From positions 565,001 through 629,000 of the forward strand of contig WPIO01000105.1 in assembly GCA_009760855.2 (NCBI GenBank): a DNA stretch of 64,000 nt. The letters run 5' to 3'. Below the pieces are notes generated by a model. That model was not told where the DNA came from, did not search any database, and saw nothing but the letters and a program-made list of their open reading frames with translations. Every line of letters starts with the position of its first letter. Position 1 is the stretch's first letter. The position numbers and the translations under genes were made by a program. This stretch comes from Cristatella mucedo (taxonomy: Eukaryota; Bryozoa; Phylactolaemata; Cristatellidae). Shown here in pieces: positions 45,001 through 54,904 of the stretch.

Positions 45001-46556
45001 GTTTCAGCCACAAAACATTGCTACAATTTGGGCGTGTTTAGGCAGGGATACCAGATCTAAATTCGCCCGGCATTTCACTGCTTGCTGGTCCACTTGCCTG
45101 TTCCACCTGGTCTGGTTTTTGGAGTCACATAGTTTGTCTACTCCTCTTACAAACCTCAGATCCCTTGGAAACCGTGCCGTTAGTGTGTATGGTCTCAAAG
45201 CCTGGAACTCTCACCCGACATACGTCACGACATCCGTTGGCTTGACCACATTTAAAAATAAACTAAAAGCGCACCTGTCCATCATTTGGTGGGTCCTTGT
45301 GGTTAGACCTTTGCTTGCTAATGCCAACTGACCCTGTGCATGTCAACTCTAACCATGCTACTGGTGTTGTTTGTTGAGCACGCTACCACTAACTAATCAA
45401 TTGTGTGTCGTTTGCAGAAAATTTAAAGTGCCTAGACTGAGATTGATTTCTCCGAGGGAGCTACATAAGATGCGCTTTTGAAAACTCCGTTCACTCGCGA
45501 TTGCATGGAGTGACCGACTAGAGCTAACAGCCAGCAATTTTGGCAATTCAGTGTACCTTATCTGATGCCTTGTTTCTTTGCGAAACTTGTTAATTATGCA
45601 ATTAAGTTTTGGAAAAGGAATTGCAGCACTTTTTGAGGCTTTTCTAGGTTAATAAAATCTTTCTTACAAGTATGGCAAGCTTGTTCGTATGAGCCATAAA
45701 TAAGGTATAATGTAAACTCACCTAGCAAAAACCGAGCTTTAAATTAACTAAAACCGCACTGGAGCGGTGACACCTGTTAGTACACCTGTGGGCACTCATT
45801 GTTGGGCTATACTTTGGGTTCCAGTGTAAACGTCAAGCCAATTTGCATTTAGTTCTCCTTCTCTTCAATGGTATTGACACGCTCATTGTACACTTGCTCA
45901 ATAGTAATGTTGCCCTTTGGTGTCATTCCAATATCTAGACTGGAATCCAGTCTGAGACCACCCACAAGATTGGCCCAGTGGTTAAAAAGCTAGCTTGGAC
46001 GATCGAAGTCAAGGTCATCGTATTTAACGCCAAAAGTCGCGCGCTCGACCCCTGTTCTAAAAGTGACGTCCCTGAGTAAGTATTATGTTCTCTGATGGCG
46101 CTATACAGATGAATTTTACTTGCTTATATGTATACAAATAACTCACTTGTCACTAAAAATTGTAAAAGAAATCCGCTGTTTGGCTAAATGTAGAGATATA
46201 CATTTTGTCGTGAAATATATTTGTTTTTAAAATATGATTGCTTTGTAGGGCACGCTAAAGAACTCGGTCTCTTGTCAGATGCTTGACATATGCCGCGGGG
46301 CTGGAGCCCACGACCTCGCCAACAAATACATTTACATTGACCGTGGTCGGGGCGAAAAATTGTCAGACTTTGTATAGTAGTAAAGTAGTACAGTAGAGCC
46401 CTACGCTAACTTACCGCCATAGAAAAATCCAGCATCAGCCAATTCATCCGCACGTTGTGCAGTTATAAGAGCCGCCGGTAATACGTTGTAACTGTGCCGA
46501 CGAATTAACAGACCAGAGAAATATGGGTAGCAGCAGCTAGAGCTGACTCCCGCCAT
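35864..46556 (-). CDS. IAP-like BIR/RING gene, copy 2 (multi-exon, incomplete model)
   Basis: This is the paralogue or second haplotype of the gene at 3,623-14,939. Exons: 46,556-46,415 (ATG and half BIR), 38,628-38,440 (189 nt), possible 38,122-38,033 (90 nt) and 36,054-35,864 (RING, stop). Splice sites, phases and lengths are identical to copy 1. Reading frames are open and all eight RING ligands are present, so both copies look maintained. Most coding differences change amino acids. Upstream of the ATG the acceptor is different: a deletion brings a long pyrimidine tract (TTTATTTCTTTTTCTCAG) next to GAGAGAAACATGG. The second BIR half was not found here either. Confidence 0.6.
37033..37086. 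repeat. Perfect hairpin, copy-2 counterpart
   Basis: Same 24-nt arms and loop as 4,746-4,799. Confidence 0.9.
38033..38122 (-). CDS. Possible 90-nt cassette exon (copy 2)
   Basis: Same sequence and splice signals as 5,655-5,744, translated identically. Contrasting with the flanking exons, no amino-acid change is seen. Tentative. Confidence 0.35.
38440..38628 (-). CDS. 189-nt internal exon of the IAP-like gene (copy 2)
   Basis: Open in the same frame with the same acceptor (TTTTAG) and donor (GAAG|GTCAGT). Relative to copy 1 it carries about twelve amino-acid changes and about one silent change by my count. They cluster in the centre: the copy-1 segment [13 protein letters not shown] is [13 protein letters not shown] here. 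The two ends, [14 protein letters not shown] and [16 protein letters not shown], are kept. The domain is not recognised. Confidence 0.6.
38925..39460 (-). mobile_element. LINE-2 3' fragment, copy 2
   Basis: Counterpart of 6,560-7,110, with the same degraded C-terminal motifs. Confidence 0.65.
40090..41045 (+). mobile_element. LINE-2 3' fragment with a nested SINE-B, copy 2
   Basis: Counterpart of 7,690-8,830 without the 216-bp insert. The SINE-B at 40,313-40,497 is complete, including the head with GTGATGGCACACTAGGTAAA on the minus strand. LINE-2 ends in the stem-loop and ATT tail at about 40,975-41,045. Confidence 0.78.
41498..41910 (-). mobile_element. SINE-B and LINE-2 fragments (minus), copy 2
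   Basis: Counterpart of 9,350-9,760. SINE-B 41,498-41,663, LINE-2 remnants beyond. Confidence 0.7.
42050..42175 (+). mobile_element. LINE-2 3' terminus, copy 2
   Basis: Counterpart of 9,905-10,025: AAATGTAAAGCGCCTAGAGA, TTAAGTTCTCT and an ATT-type tail. Confidence 0.82.
44060..44115. repeat. Inverted repeat, 24-nt arms, 8-nt loop, copy 2 only
   Basis: Arm 44,060-44,083 is the exact reverse complement of 44,092-44,115. Copy 1 has one arm only (13,225-13,250 region). It sits exactly where copy 2 lacks the 1.47-kb stretch 11,766-13,235. Confidence 0.92.
44233..44440 (-). mobile_element. SINE-C (minus), copy 2
   Basis: Counterpart of 13,372-13,580. A second truncated SINE-C head lies at about 44,650-44,735, in sequence unique to copy 2. 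Confidence 0.7.
44640..45670 (+). mobile_element. Copy-2-specific block with a LINE-2 3' end
   Basis: About 1 kb replaces about 250 bp of copy 1 (13,780-14,030). It has a truncated SINE-C, then degraded LINE-2 C-terminal sequence from about 45,020 ([11 protein letters not shown] and [10 protein letters not shown]) and its 3' UTR ending with AAAGTGCCTAGACTGAGA and GAGGGAGCTACATAAG. Confidence 0.7.
45968..46375. mobile_element. Two SINE-A copies beside the BIR exon, copy 2
   Basis: A plus-strand SINE-A at about 45,968-46,125 and a minus-strand one at about 46,258-46,375, as in copy 1. Confidence 0.62.
46415..46556 (-). CDS. Exon with start codon and first half of a BIR domain (copy 2)
   Basis: Same 142-nt coding length as copy 1, ATG in AACATGG context and donor GCG|GTAAGT. 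Four of 47 residues differ (Asn12Tyr, Lys17Leu, Ser18Ile, Val28Ala), all before the conserved [13 protein letters not shown] block, which is unchanged. The predicted acceptor just upstream is stronger than in copy 1, owing to a deletion of about 100 bp. Confidence 0.65.
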
Positions 46557-46929
46557 GTTTCTCTCCTGAGAAAAAGAAATAAAAATTCCTAATACATAAC
46601 AAACAACGGCTTCACAACAGCTTGGCTGCCAGGGATTACGTAAGTGCCTCAGCATGGCTGCCAGCTGTCATCAACATAACTCTCGAACTGCATAGATAGC
46701 ATGAAAGTATTGCAGCCCTTGATCACATGCCTAATCCCTAAACTACGCACAAAGAAAAGCTACCTAGCGAACAGTCGCCAGTTTCCAAAAAATTTTAAGA
46801 TGCCGAAGAAATAAAATTAAGACGTCAACTAGCGGCCAAGTTAAAATAAATCGTCCTGTTAATATTTCCGAGGTGTTAAACCTTAGTTCAAGGGGGTTGA
46901 TCGGAAAGCTATAAAAATCACCCACTTGT

Positions 46930-47880
46930 TTGTAATTATTACACTTGATAAAGCGCCCTCAGAGAACTCTCTTTTTCTAAGCGCTTTACATTTGATGCAA
47001 AGGAAACACGATTGAATGGTTAGTCGTAGGAGGCTCAAAAACATGGTTAGGGGTGCCATGCACAGGCTCAGCATGCAAATATGTTTAGTGGCAGCAAGCA
47101 CAGTTTCAGCACGCATAAGCACATAAAAGACAAATCACAGGAACATACTAAAGGCTGTGATAAATAGGTGCATTTGTAGTTTCTTTTTACATGTGGTAAA
47201 GTCAATAGATGTCGGGACCCAAGTTGGGAGCGAGTTCCAAGCTTTGGGAGTATACGAACTAAAGGCACGGTCTTCAAAGGAATTGAGATTTGTACGAGGA
47301 TGAGTAAGCAATTAGATTACAAAAAGCGGGTGGTACGAATCTTAGCCTGGTGGGGCAGTAGATCTGATAGGTAGGCTGGAGCCAAAGAATGGGGGTTTCT
47401 AAAAGTAAGAAACAAATCGTTAAATTCAATGCGTTGCTTGACTGATAGCCAGTGCAGGTCGGCGAGAAGTGGTATTATGTGGCTTCAGCCGAGCTCACCA
47501 GAGACATGCGTAGTGGCAGAATTGTGCACCAGCTGTAAGTAACTAATTTCATCAGCGTTATTTCATTAGGCAGTAAGTTATAGAATTTCAGACGGGATTT
47601 CGCAAATGCACGGACCAATTTAGATGCAGTATCCTTGTCTAAAAAAAGACCAAATTTCGGCAATGTTGCGAAGCTGAAAGTAGGCAGACTTAATTTTGGA
47701 GCTGATGGGTTTTTCTATGAAAAGGTCGTTTTGGAACCTGACGCCCAGATTTTGTACAAATGGAACAGGAGATACGCTAGCAGAGCCAATTTCAAGGGTT
47801 AGCCTTTCCAATATCTGAGTCACACTTATCTGGAACATAACTAGTAAATTGGTTTTATCATCAATCAATTTAAGAAAACA
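46930..47880 (-). mobile_element. LINE-2 3' half, copy 2
   Basis: Counterpart of 15,435-16,440. It reads DDKTNLLVMFQISVTQILE and then broken C-terminal frames. Confidence 0.8.
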
Positions 47881-48916
47881 TGGCTGCCATCCATTTTTCT
47901 ACAGTCGCTTTTCGTTATGTTGCTATTAATATTTCAAAGCCCACACTATGGTTCTAGGATGGAAGTTCTGACGTCGACATTGAAATACACAGGTTGTATT
48001 TGGCAAGTAGACAGGCTACCAAGGACTATTGACGTCTGAATTTGGTACGAATTTAATGAATTATGTCACGTGGGCGGTAGCTGAGTAACAGAAATATGTT
48101 AATTACAGAAATTTTAAGACCTAAACCCTATCGGATAAAATTTAAAATCAGCAAACAGTCAAACAGTCAAATTATTTGTTAAAACATACATAGTACTACT
48201 CTCAGCCTTGAACCTGGCTGCTAAAGGATGTTCATTTTTTGTCGGAAAAAGAACTCGTTAAATCCGCTCGGAAGCGTTGACTGATGCGGCAAGAGTGAAT
48301 ATAATACGTATTCCTCATCAGAGATTAGGTTAACAATCTAGGAATTTAAATAAAAAAAATTATGTTGCACCAACAAATAGAAATTGAATAAGTTGAATTT
48401 AGTTGAATTTGAATTTAGTTTTATTTTAGAATGAGTTGAAAGTTGAAAAAGTTGAAAGTTGAATAAAGGAAAGTTATTCATAGAGAAATTATTTTGCCTG
48501 CACCTTTATTAGAGACGTCTTCAGGAAACTTATGAAGTATTTTAGAAAGCTTTGGGTAGTAACAGGTCACTTATTGTCATTGTTACAGTCGTGAGACATT
48601 TTAGCTTGATCTGCAGTAGGTACATCAAGCAACCTCAATGGCAACTAGTGCTAGAATGACTACAACAAGGAAGGCCTTGCAGCGGTCCATCCTGCCACGC
48701 TATGCATCTGTTGAACAACAAATGACAGGAGAGCAACTTGCTCATTGCATCTATACCTTACCGTGGGTTGTGACGGCCTAACCTGTGAGTTGCGATCATC
48801 GTCTTTGATACTTTTGCGCACAATGGTATCACGTCACTATTCTGTCTTGCATCAGTAAGCGTCATAATCCTTGAAATCGCTGGTGAAATAACACTAGATG
48901 CTATATAAATACTTGG

Positions 48917-49985
48917 CACTTGCCTTTGGAATCCTCGCTCAATGTGAAATAAACCTCTGGTGACATGCGACCTTATTTCTAAGAGATGGTCTCAACCTGC
49001 TCGCCTTAACTGAAACTTGGCTAAAATTGGTAAACTGCCCGACAATTTAATACGCTACCCGACTGGTTTCTCGTTCTTCCACACCCATGGATAAATCAAA
49101 ACTGGAGGTGCAGTTGCTGGTATTGTGCACTCGAAAATCAACTTCAAGCCATTTGCAGTACTCTTGAAGCGGTGTTTTGAATCATTGTCTTGATTTCACC
49201 CGAAAACAAGCTACCGATGGAGCAAAAATCTATCACACACCAGGTACCAAATCCTCCTTTAACTCTAAAGACTTCTCTGATCTCATTTTGATTCTGTGTA
49301 GAAGAAATTGATCCTTCCTCGTTATGGGTGATTTCAACATTCACTTTGATAACGTAACTGAGGCCTTCAGCACTGGATTTCGTGCATTGAATGATTCATA
49401 TTCTCTGGTGGCTGATGTGCACGGCCCCACTCACATCAAGGGTCACACACTAGACTAAATTTTCTCATACAACTGCACATTGTCATTGCCAATTATTACC
49501 AAATCCTTCTTATCTGATCGCATGCAGATCTCACTGATTCAGTCTACAGTGTGCGCCCTTCTCGTCCTCCTCTAAAGTCACGTGTGAATCGCCGCGAAAC
49601 CTCAGGACCCTCCATACAGATGCTGTCCGTGCGAGAATATCTGCCTCGCCTCTGCTGCTCAGTCCCCCTACCAATCTGTCATCCTTGGTAGGTAGCTACA
49701 ACACGACGCTAGCTGACACGCTCGACGAGGTTGCAACTCTTGACTAAGCGCACTGTGCGCCGTCGCCCAGGTAGCCTATGGTATACCGCAGACGTTAAAC
49801 TGGCTAGATCTTCTAAGCATGAGCTTAAAAAACATACACAAGATCAGGACTGACTGCCCATCGACAGACATACGAGGACTACTGTAGGTGGCAAAAATCG
49901 ACCCTAGCAAAAGCCAAGTCTAGCTTCTGTAAATCTGTGATTCTGTGATCGTTGATATCGGAATATTTGGATTTTGCAACTGTTG
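48917..49985 (+). mobile_element. Decayed LINE APE-endonuclease domain, copy 2
   Basis: Counterpart of 17,900-18,960, with the GDFNIHFDNVTEAFSTGF block preserved and the same stop pattern. Confidence 0.85.
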
Positions 49986-50026
49986 AATCGCAGATGCAAA
50001 ATCCAAATATTCCGATATCAACGATC
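49947..50026. repeat. Inverted repeat, 32-nt arms, 16-nt loop, copy 2 only
   Basis: Arm 49,947-49,978 is the exact reverse complement of 49,995-50,026. Copy 1 (about 18,913-18,970) has only the right arm, so the left arm was added as an inverted copy of neighbouring DNA. Confidence 0.93.
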
Positions 50027-50040
50027 AACCGTCTCCTCAA

Positions 50041-50205
50041 CCGATGGTTTGGCCCAGTGGTTTAGGTTGCTCGACCAAATCAAGGTCTGGCCGAGGTCGT
50101 GGGCTCGAGCCCCGTGGCATACGTGAAGCGCTTGAATAGAGATTTAGTTCTCTAATCTTAGGGAGCAATACAAACGAATTATATTTATTTATTTATTTTA
50201 TCATG
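50041..50205 (+). mobile_element. SINE-A (plus), copy 2
   Basis: Counterpart of 18,984-19,145, nearly identical. Confidence 0.88.
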
Positions 50206-50453
50206 AACTAGCTGTGTTCTTCCTTCCAAACCGTTGTCAACGTTTCACTCACATGTTCTGAAAATGTCACAGGTAGTCTAATAGTTATCCGATCAACGCG
50301 GATTTTGAAGTAAGCGGTCTTAGATATGTGCTTCAAATTTACATGACGAAAAACCGAGCACGACCGTCTTCTTTGTCATCCGATGCACGCAGCTTTATTT
50401 GGCTTCTCTGATTGTTTTCCCAGCAGTGGTACTGTGCGCCTCATCGATTCTGC

Positions 50454-51115
50454 TGCTCCGCCAAAACCCGACCGATCGACGTGAAATTAGGATTATTGTT
50501 TGGGCTCACTAGCATTCAGTTTATTTATCGCTCACATCGGCATCATGAGTCAGTGTGTATAAGCTGTGTCTGTCAAATAAAGTCCTTGAATTTTGATCGC
50601 TATGACAGCCAACGGTTGACATTTCAATTGTATACATATATTTCTTTTTAGAACTTAAACAAGTTACGCCAAGTGTGCTGTATCTTTTGAGGGTTTGTCA
50701 TATTGTTAGAGCCACCGGTAGGTGAATCTGTTGATTTGATCATTTAATTAGATGCTTGGCTGATGTTCACTGCAAAAACGCGACATTGACTTGTGTTGGT
50801 CATTAGAAGGTCGACGAGACAGCGATGGTTTTATCAAGCGATAGCTTACGTTACCCCTGCTCTTACTGCACATTCGCATGTCAATCGCCCCACTAGCCTT
50901 GAAGAAATTAATACATGTGTTGTTGAGGGAGATAAATCCCATCGCGCGGGGGATGTGGAGGCTCCACTAGCGGCAATTGAAGCTGTTCTTACCCTCGGAG
51001 AACTTGAACAGAAGAAGAATCTCACAATATCCACAAAATGCTGCTGTACTTCGATGCAATTTTAGCTTCTACTTAACTTTCGTCAAGCCAGGGGTTGTCC
51101 TAACGCCAGTTTGAA
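50454..51115 (+). other. Unique sequence right of the duplication
   Basis: It begins with TGCTCCGCCAAAACCCGACC and includes an open plus frame at 50,793-51,065 (contains SLEEINTCVVEGDKSHRAGD). The frame ends at a stop next to a LINE-2 relic. I do not recognise it. Confidence 0.3.
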
Positions 51116-52230
51116 GCGAGTTCCGGGCTTTGGGAGCAAAATTCTAAGAAAATCTTTCTCACAAGATTTGAGGTTCATACGAGGTGTATATGAACGATTC
51201 GATTAAGGAGAGCTGGTGGTAAGATGATCAACCTGGTGGGGGAATAGATCCGATAGGTAGGCTGGGGCAAAAAATTGAGGGACCTAAATGCGAGTGATAG
51301 AACCTTGAATTTGATACTTGAAAGGGAGCTAGTGCAGGTTCGCAAAGAAGCAGGGTAATGTGGCAAATGCAATACTCACGACAGACAAGGCTAGCTGCAT
51401 AGTTTTGCACAAACTGTAAGCTCTTGGTTGCACAAGTTCATAGACCAGCAACCAGTGAGTTGCAGAAGTCGTACAGGGATATCTCAAATGCCAGCACCAA
51501 TTTAGATTTGGTATCCCTGTCTAAGCAAGTCCGAATTTTACTAGTGCCATGTAGCTGAAACTGCAGATGTGACATTAGACCTGATATGTTTGTATAATGA
51601 AATGTCACTTTTGAACAGGACACCTAGATTTCGCTGAAATCCAACAAGAGATAAGCTGGTAGAGCCGATTTTGAGCGTTACGTTTTCCATCCTCTGAGTC
51701 TCGCTTGGTTCGACCATAACAAGTAACTTGGTTTTGTCATCATTCCATTTAAGAAGATTTGCTGCCACCTATGTGTGGATACCATCAATAAATGCAGCAA
51801 GGGATGTGAGAGAGTTCGAGGTGCTGAGGAGGCTGGGAGGAATCAAAGCAATTCCGCAACTGATTTGTATCTGCATAAAAGTGAAAGCCTAGATTTCGCT
51901 CGCTGGTACGTCGGCAAAAGGGTGGGTAAACACCTCTTAAACAACCGGAACAAGTACATAACCATCACGTACCCATATTTAAGCTGTTTCTGGGATGATG
52001 TTTTCCGCCCACACCAATACTCTGGAGTCTCCCACCGAGACAATACGTGAGCCATTACAATGCAGTGCCATTGATGCCCAGACCAGATGAGAGGCGCTCG
52101 AGAAGGACTTGATGACCGATAGTATCAAAAGCTGTCACAAGATTGTGCAAAACAAGCAGAGAGACTCTACCTAAGCCTGCATTCACAAGAAGGTCGTTAT
52201 ACATCCAAGGCAATGCTGACTCTCCGGAGT
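51116..52230 (-). mobile_element. LINE-2, RT to C-terminus, decayed
   Basis: Minus-strand pieces: an RT active-site remnant read as LGFHFYADTNQ near 51,880, KWNDDKTKLLVMVEPSETQR (51,768-51,700), and VQNYAASLVCREYCICHITL (51,410 down). A foreign stretch of about 100 bp lies at about 51,900-52,010. Inactive. Confidence 0.82.
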
Positions 52231-52237
52231 TATTAGC

Positions 52238-52531
52238 TCATAAATTTAACTGTAATCCCGCGGAGCTAGCACGGAGACAAATGTTTGTGCAACAGTAAGT
52301 GGCAACTGCCCATGTTCCTCTTTGATGTTTCCTCTTTCTACTGCCTCCTCCAACGCTTTCTGAATGGTTATAGGTTTTCTTAAAGCTGTACATTTTTCCG
52401 GGGTTTGGTCTCAAAGTGTCCTTCCAAATGTGTCTTTGTATGAGAGCCCTAAGCTCATTTTCGTGGACGAGAAATTTGTGCCTTTTTTCCCAGCATAGTT
52501 GTGTATATACGTTGAGTATAAGTGGGCTCAA
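52238..52531 (-). other. Unassigned open frame
   Basis: 97 codons on the minus strand with a basic segment (KRKHQRGTW). It has no recognised motif and no convincing splice signals. It may be exon, element or chance. Confidence 0.25.
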
Positions 52532-52869
52532 TGCTTTACCGCACAGCTCTATACCCTAGTAGGACTCATTAGCCCAGGCCAGTAGGGATGCGAATACGCC
52601 AGCTGGGTGTCAAAAAGTTGGGCTAAGCCAGTGCTTTAGCTTGGGGCAGAATTTACAGTGATCTGCATCACCTTTTGGCATTCGGCGGGAGTGCTTGAGA
52701 TATTTGAACGTGTGCTGTGGCATTGCAAAAAATAGCTGCTGGCATTTGTGACAGCACATCAGGTCAACAACGAACCGAGACACTGGCTGCTCAGGTGTTC
52801 AGTGCCCACCTCATCTTGTGTTCACATTATTTGTGTTTTTTTGACGGCTCAGCACCAACAATATTATGA

Positions 52870-53680
52870 GTTAATCATAAAAATAAAAATATATCTGTAA
52901 AGTACCCCAGAAAACTTAATCTCTTCCTAGGGACTTTGCAGATGCTGCATATTATATAAATCATTGGTGCTATTATCTGCAAGCAGCAGCTACAGTGTAA
53001 GCAGGTACATGCACACGAAGGGCGAATCGCTAAGACCCACCAAATGCTAGAATAAACAGGCGTGTTTTTCGCTTTTTTAAACGTCGTCATGTCCGGAGAC
53101 GCTGCGACGTAGGTTGATAGTGAGTTTTAAGCACGGTCTCCAAAGGATTTGAGGTTCGTACGAGGTATAGGTTAAATATTCGAGTCAGAAGGGGGGGGGG
53201 TTGTACGACTTGTCGCCTGGTGGGGAGTAGTTATGATAGGTAGCCTAGAGTCATAGAATGAAGGGACCTAAAGGTAAGTGGCAGAGCCTTGAAGTCAATG
53301 TGCTGCTTGATTTCGAGCCGTACAGTTCGGCGAGAAGTAGTGAGATGTGGCAACAGCGACACTCACGACAGACAAGCCTAGCTGCCGAGTTTAGCACCAA
53401 CTGTAATCACCAAATTGCACACGCCAGTAGATCAACAAGCAGGGAGCTATCTAAGTCGAGACAGGATGTCACAAATGCACGGACCAGTTTCGATATAGTA
53501 TCCCTGTCTAAGCAAGACTAAAATTCAGCAATATTACGTAACTGAAAGTAGGCACACTTGACCATAGGAGCTGAAGTGGTCGTCCAAAAAAAGGTCGCTT
53601 TGGAAAAGGATACATAGACCACTTAAGATTCAACAGGAGATCTGAGGAGTCAGCAGCCTTTAAAACGTCTTATGTGTGAG
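52870..53680 (-). mobile_element. LINE-2 3' part (minus)
   Basis: From the tail and 3' UTR at about 52,875 (AGTACCCCAGAAAACTTAAT region) through C-terminal ORF2 (reverse-strand counterparts of [24 protein letters not shown]) to about 53,680. A poly-G run is at 53,191. Confidence 0.78.
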
Positions 53681-54030
53681 GTTTGTGGGGAAGGTCAGAG
53701 CCGGCGTAGCTGTGAGCGGGATTGCTATTAAAAATGGTTGAGTGGGACGCATTTTTCAAGAGGTTTAGTGGTAATGAGAACGCTGCTGGGAACAGGTTTG
53801 TCACCAAGTTCTGGGCTTCCTGGGCAATCATTATGTGGAAAACTCTATAAAGCGTATTGACATCGTGGTGAAGAACTTTGGTACAATGAGCACCGGGAAG
53901 TGCTTCAAAGTCCATCCCATCAATGCTCAGCTTAATTCATTTAGGAAGAACATTGAACTTACAAGAAGTGGCAAGGCGCTTCCACCAATAATTACTGGAC
54001 TGTAAACACTGCTATCGAGTAGCGTATAAC
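53681..54030 (-). other. Coding-like segment, unrecognised
   Basis: The minus strand has a long open stretch. It contains SIDGMDFEALPGAH and TLYRVFHIMIAQEAQNLVTN, then a basic and Ser/His-rich end. One stop lies upstream of SIDGMD. The composition looks like protein. It could be a degraded gene or DNA-transposon piece. Confidence 0.35.
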
Positions 54031-54750
54031 CGGAATATGAATTACTACATTCGGGGGCGTATTTGTGAAAATGATGGTCAATCTTAGTGATGGAAGGCCA
54101 GTCGGCGAGTCACTGCAGCTGAGTCTTCATACAGCTATATGATTATATGTGTCATCTTTCATTTTCAAATTGCATATGGCGTGGATCAGTGTCCTGGTCA
54201 CAAAGGAAAGGCATTATGATTGATATCGTACCTCAGTGGGAGGTTGATCACTCATGAAGCCCCTCACATTTTGGCCAGCTCCGTGCTGCTGTTACTGTGG
54301 CAAGCTGAGTGACTGAGGATTCAGTATTCTCATCCAGTGTGTTGTGTCCACGGTACCCTCAGTAGTATTTCTTAGTTGCTATTTAGTTGATGTTAAACTA
54401 AGTTACTAAGAAACTGCACTCAAGCCAGCACTGCTGGTCGGAAGGGATTGTAACAGCACACATCGCACCCTTATGTATCAGTAACAATTCATTTCCCATT
54501 GTGTCCCACTATACTTTAATTTCCGAGACGGACATTCAATGTAAGCCACAACTCATCTAAAACAGTGGCATATGGCCTCCTCAAGCTGTCAAAACATTAA
54601 CCGTCTTAGCATTGGACTAGCTATGTGAGGTCAGATATTGTCGAGACATTTAGCAGCTAGGGAAACTCCTTAGAAAAGGGCTTATCAACAATTTTATAAT
54701 CTGAAAAAGAAATAAGACTAGGTGGTATCAGTAGCAAATCACCAACATAA
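54031..54750. other. Unassigned stretch
   Basis: No gene or known repeat seen. A short inverted pair (AGTTACTAAGAAACT and TTTCTTAGTTGCT) is near 54,368-54,415. Confidence 0.4.
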
Positions 54751-54754
54751 AAAT

Positions 54755-54900
54755 ATAATTCATTTATATAGCGCCCCAAGAGAACTTAATCTCTATTCAG
54801 GCGCTTCACATGTGCCTAGGGGCTCGAGCCCACGACCTCAGCCAGACCTTGATCGGGGCGAGCACCTTAACCACTGGACCAAACCAGCTCGGCACATATA
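54755..54900 (-). mobile_element. SINE-A (minus), well preserved
   Basis: Minus strand: TTTGGTCCAGTGGTTAAGGT (A box), GTGGGCTCGAGCCCC (B box), GTGAAGCGCCTGAATAGAGA, TTAAGTTCTCT, GGGGCGCTATATAAATG. The tail is the clearest match to the LINE-2 3' end. Confidence 0.92.
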
Positions 54901-54904
54901 CTCA

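Larger units (their letters stand above)
32899..50453 (+). repeat. Segmental duplication, copy 2 (direct)
   Basis: This is the second copy of the block at 112-19,394, separated from it by about 13.5 kb of transposon-rich DNA. It lacks several stretches of copy 1: about 1,210-1,668, 1,829-1,978, 8,251-8,466, 11,766-13,235, a LINE-1 insertion near 17,018-17,303 and 17,716-17,907. It has its own extra sequence near 37,284-37,384, 42,540-42,690 and 44,640-45,670. To the left it runs into further LINE-1 sequence, to the right into unrelated DNA beginning after CGATTCTGC. Confidence 0.95.
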
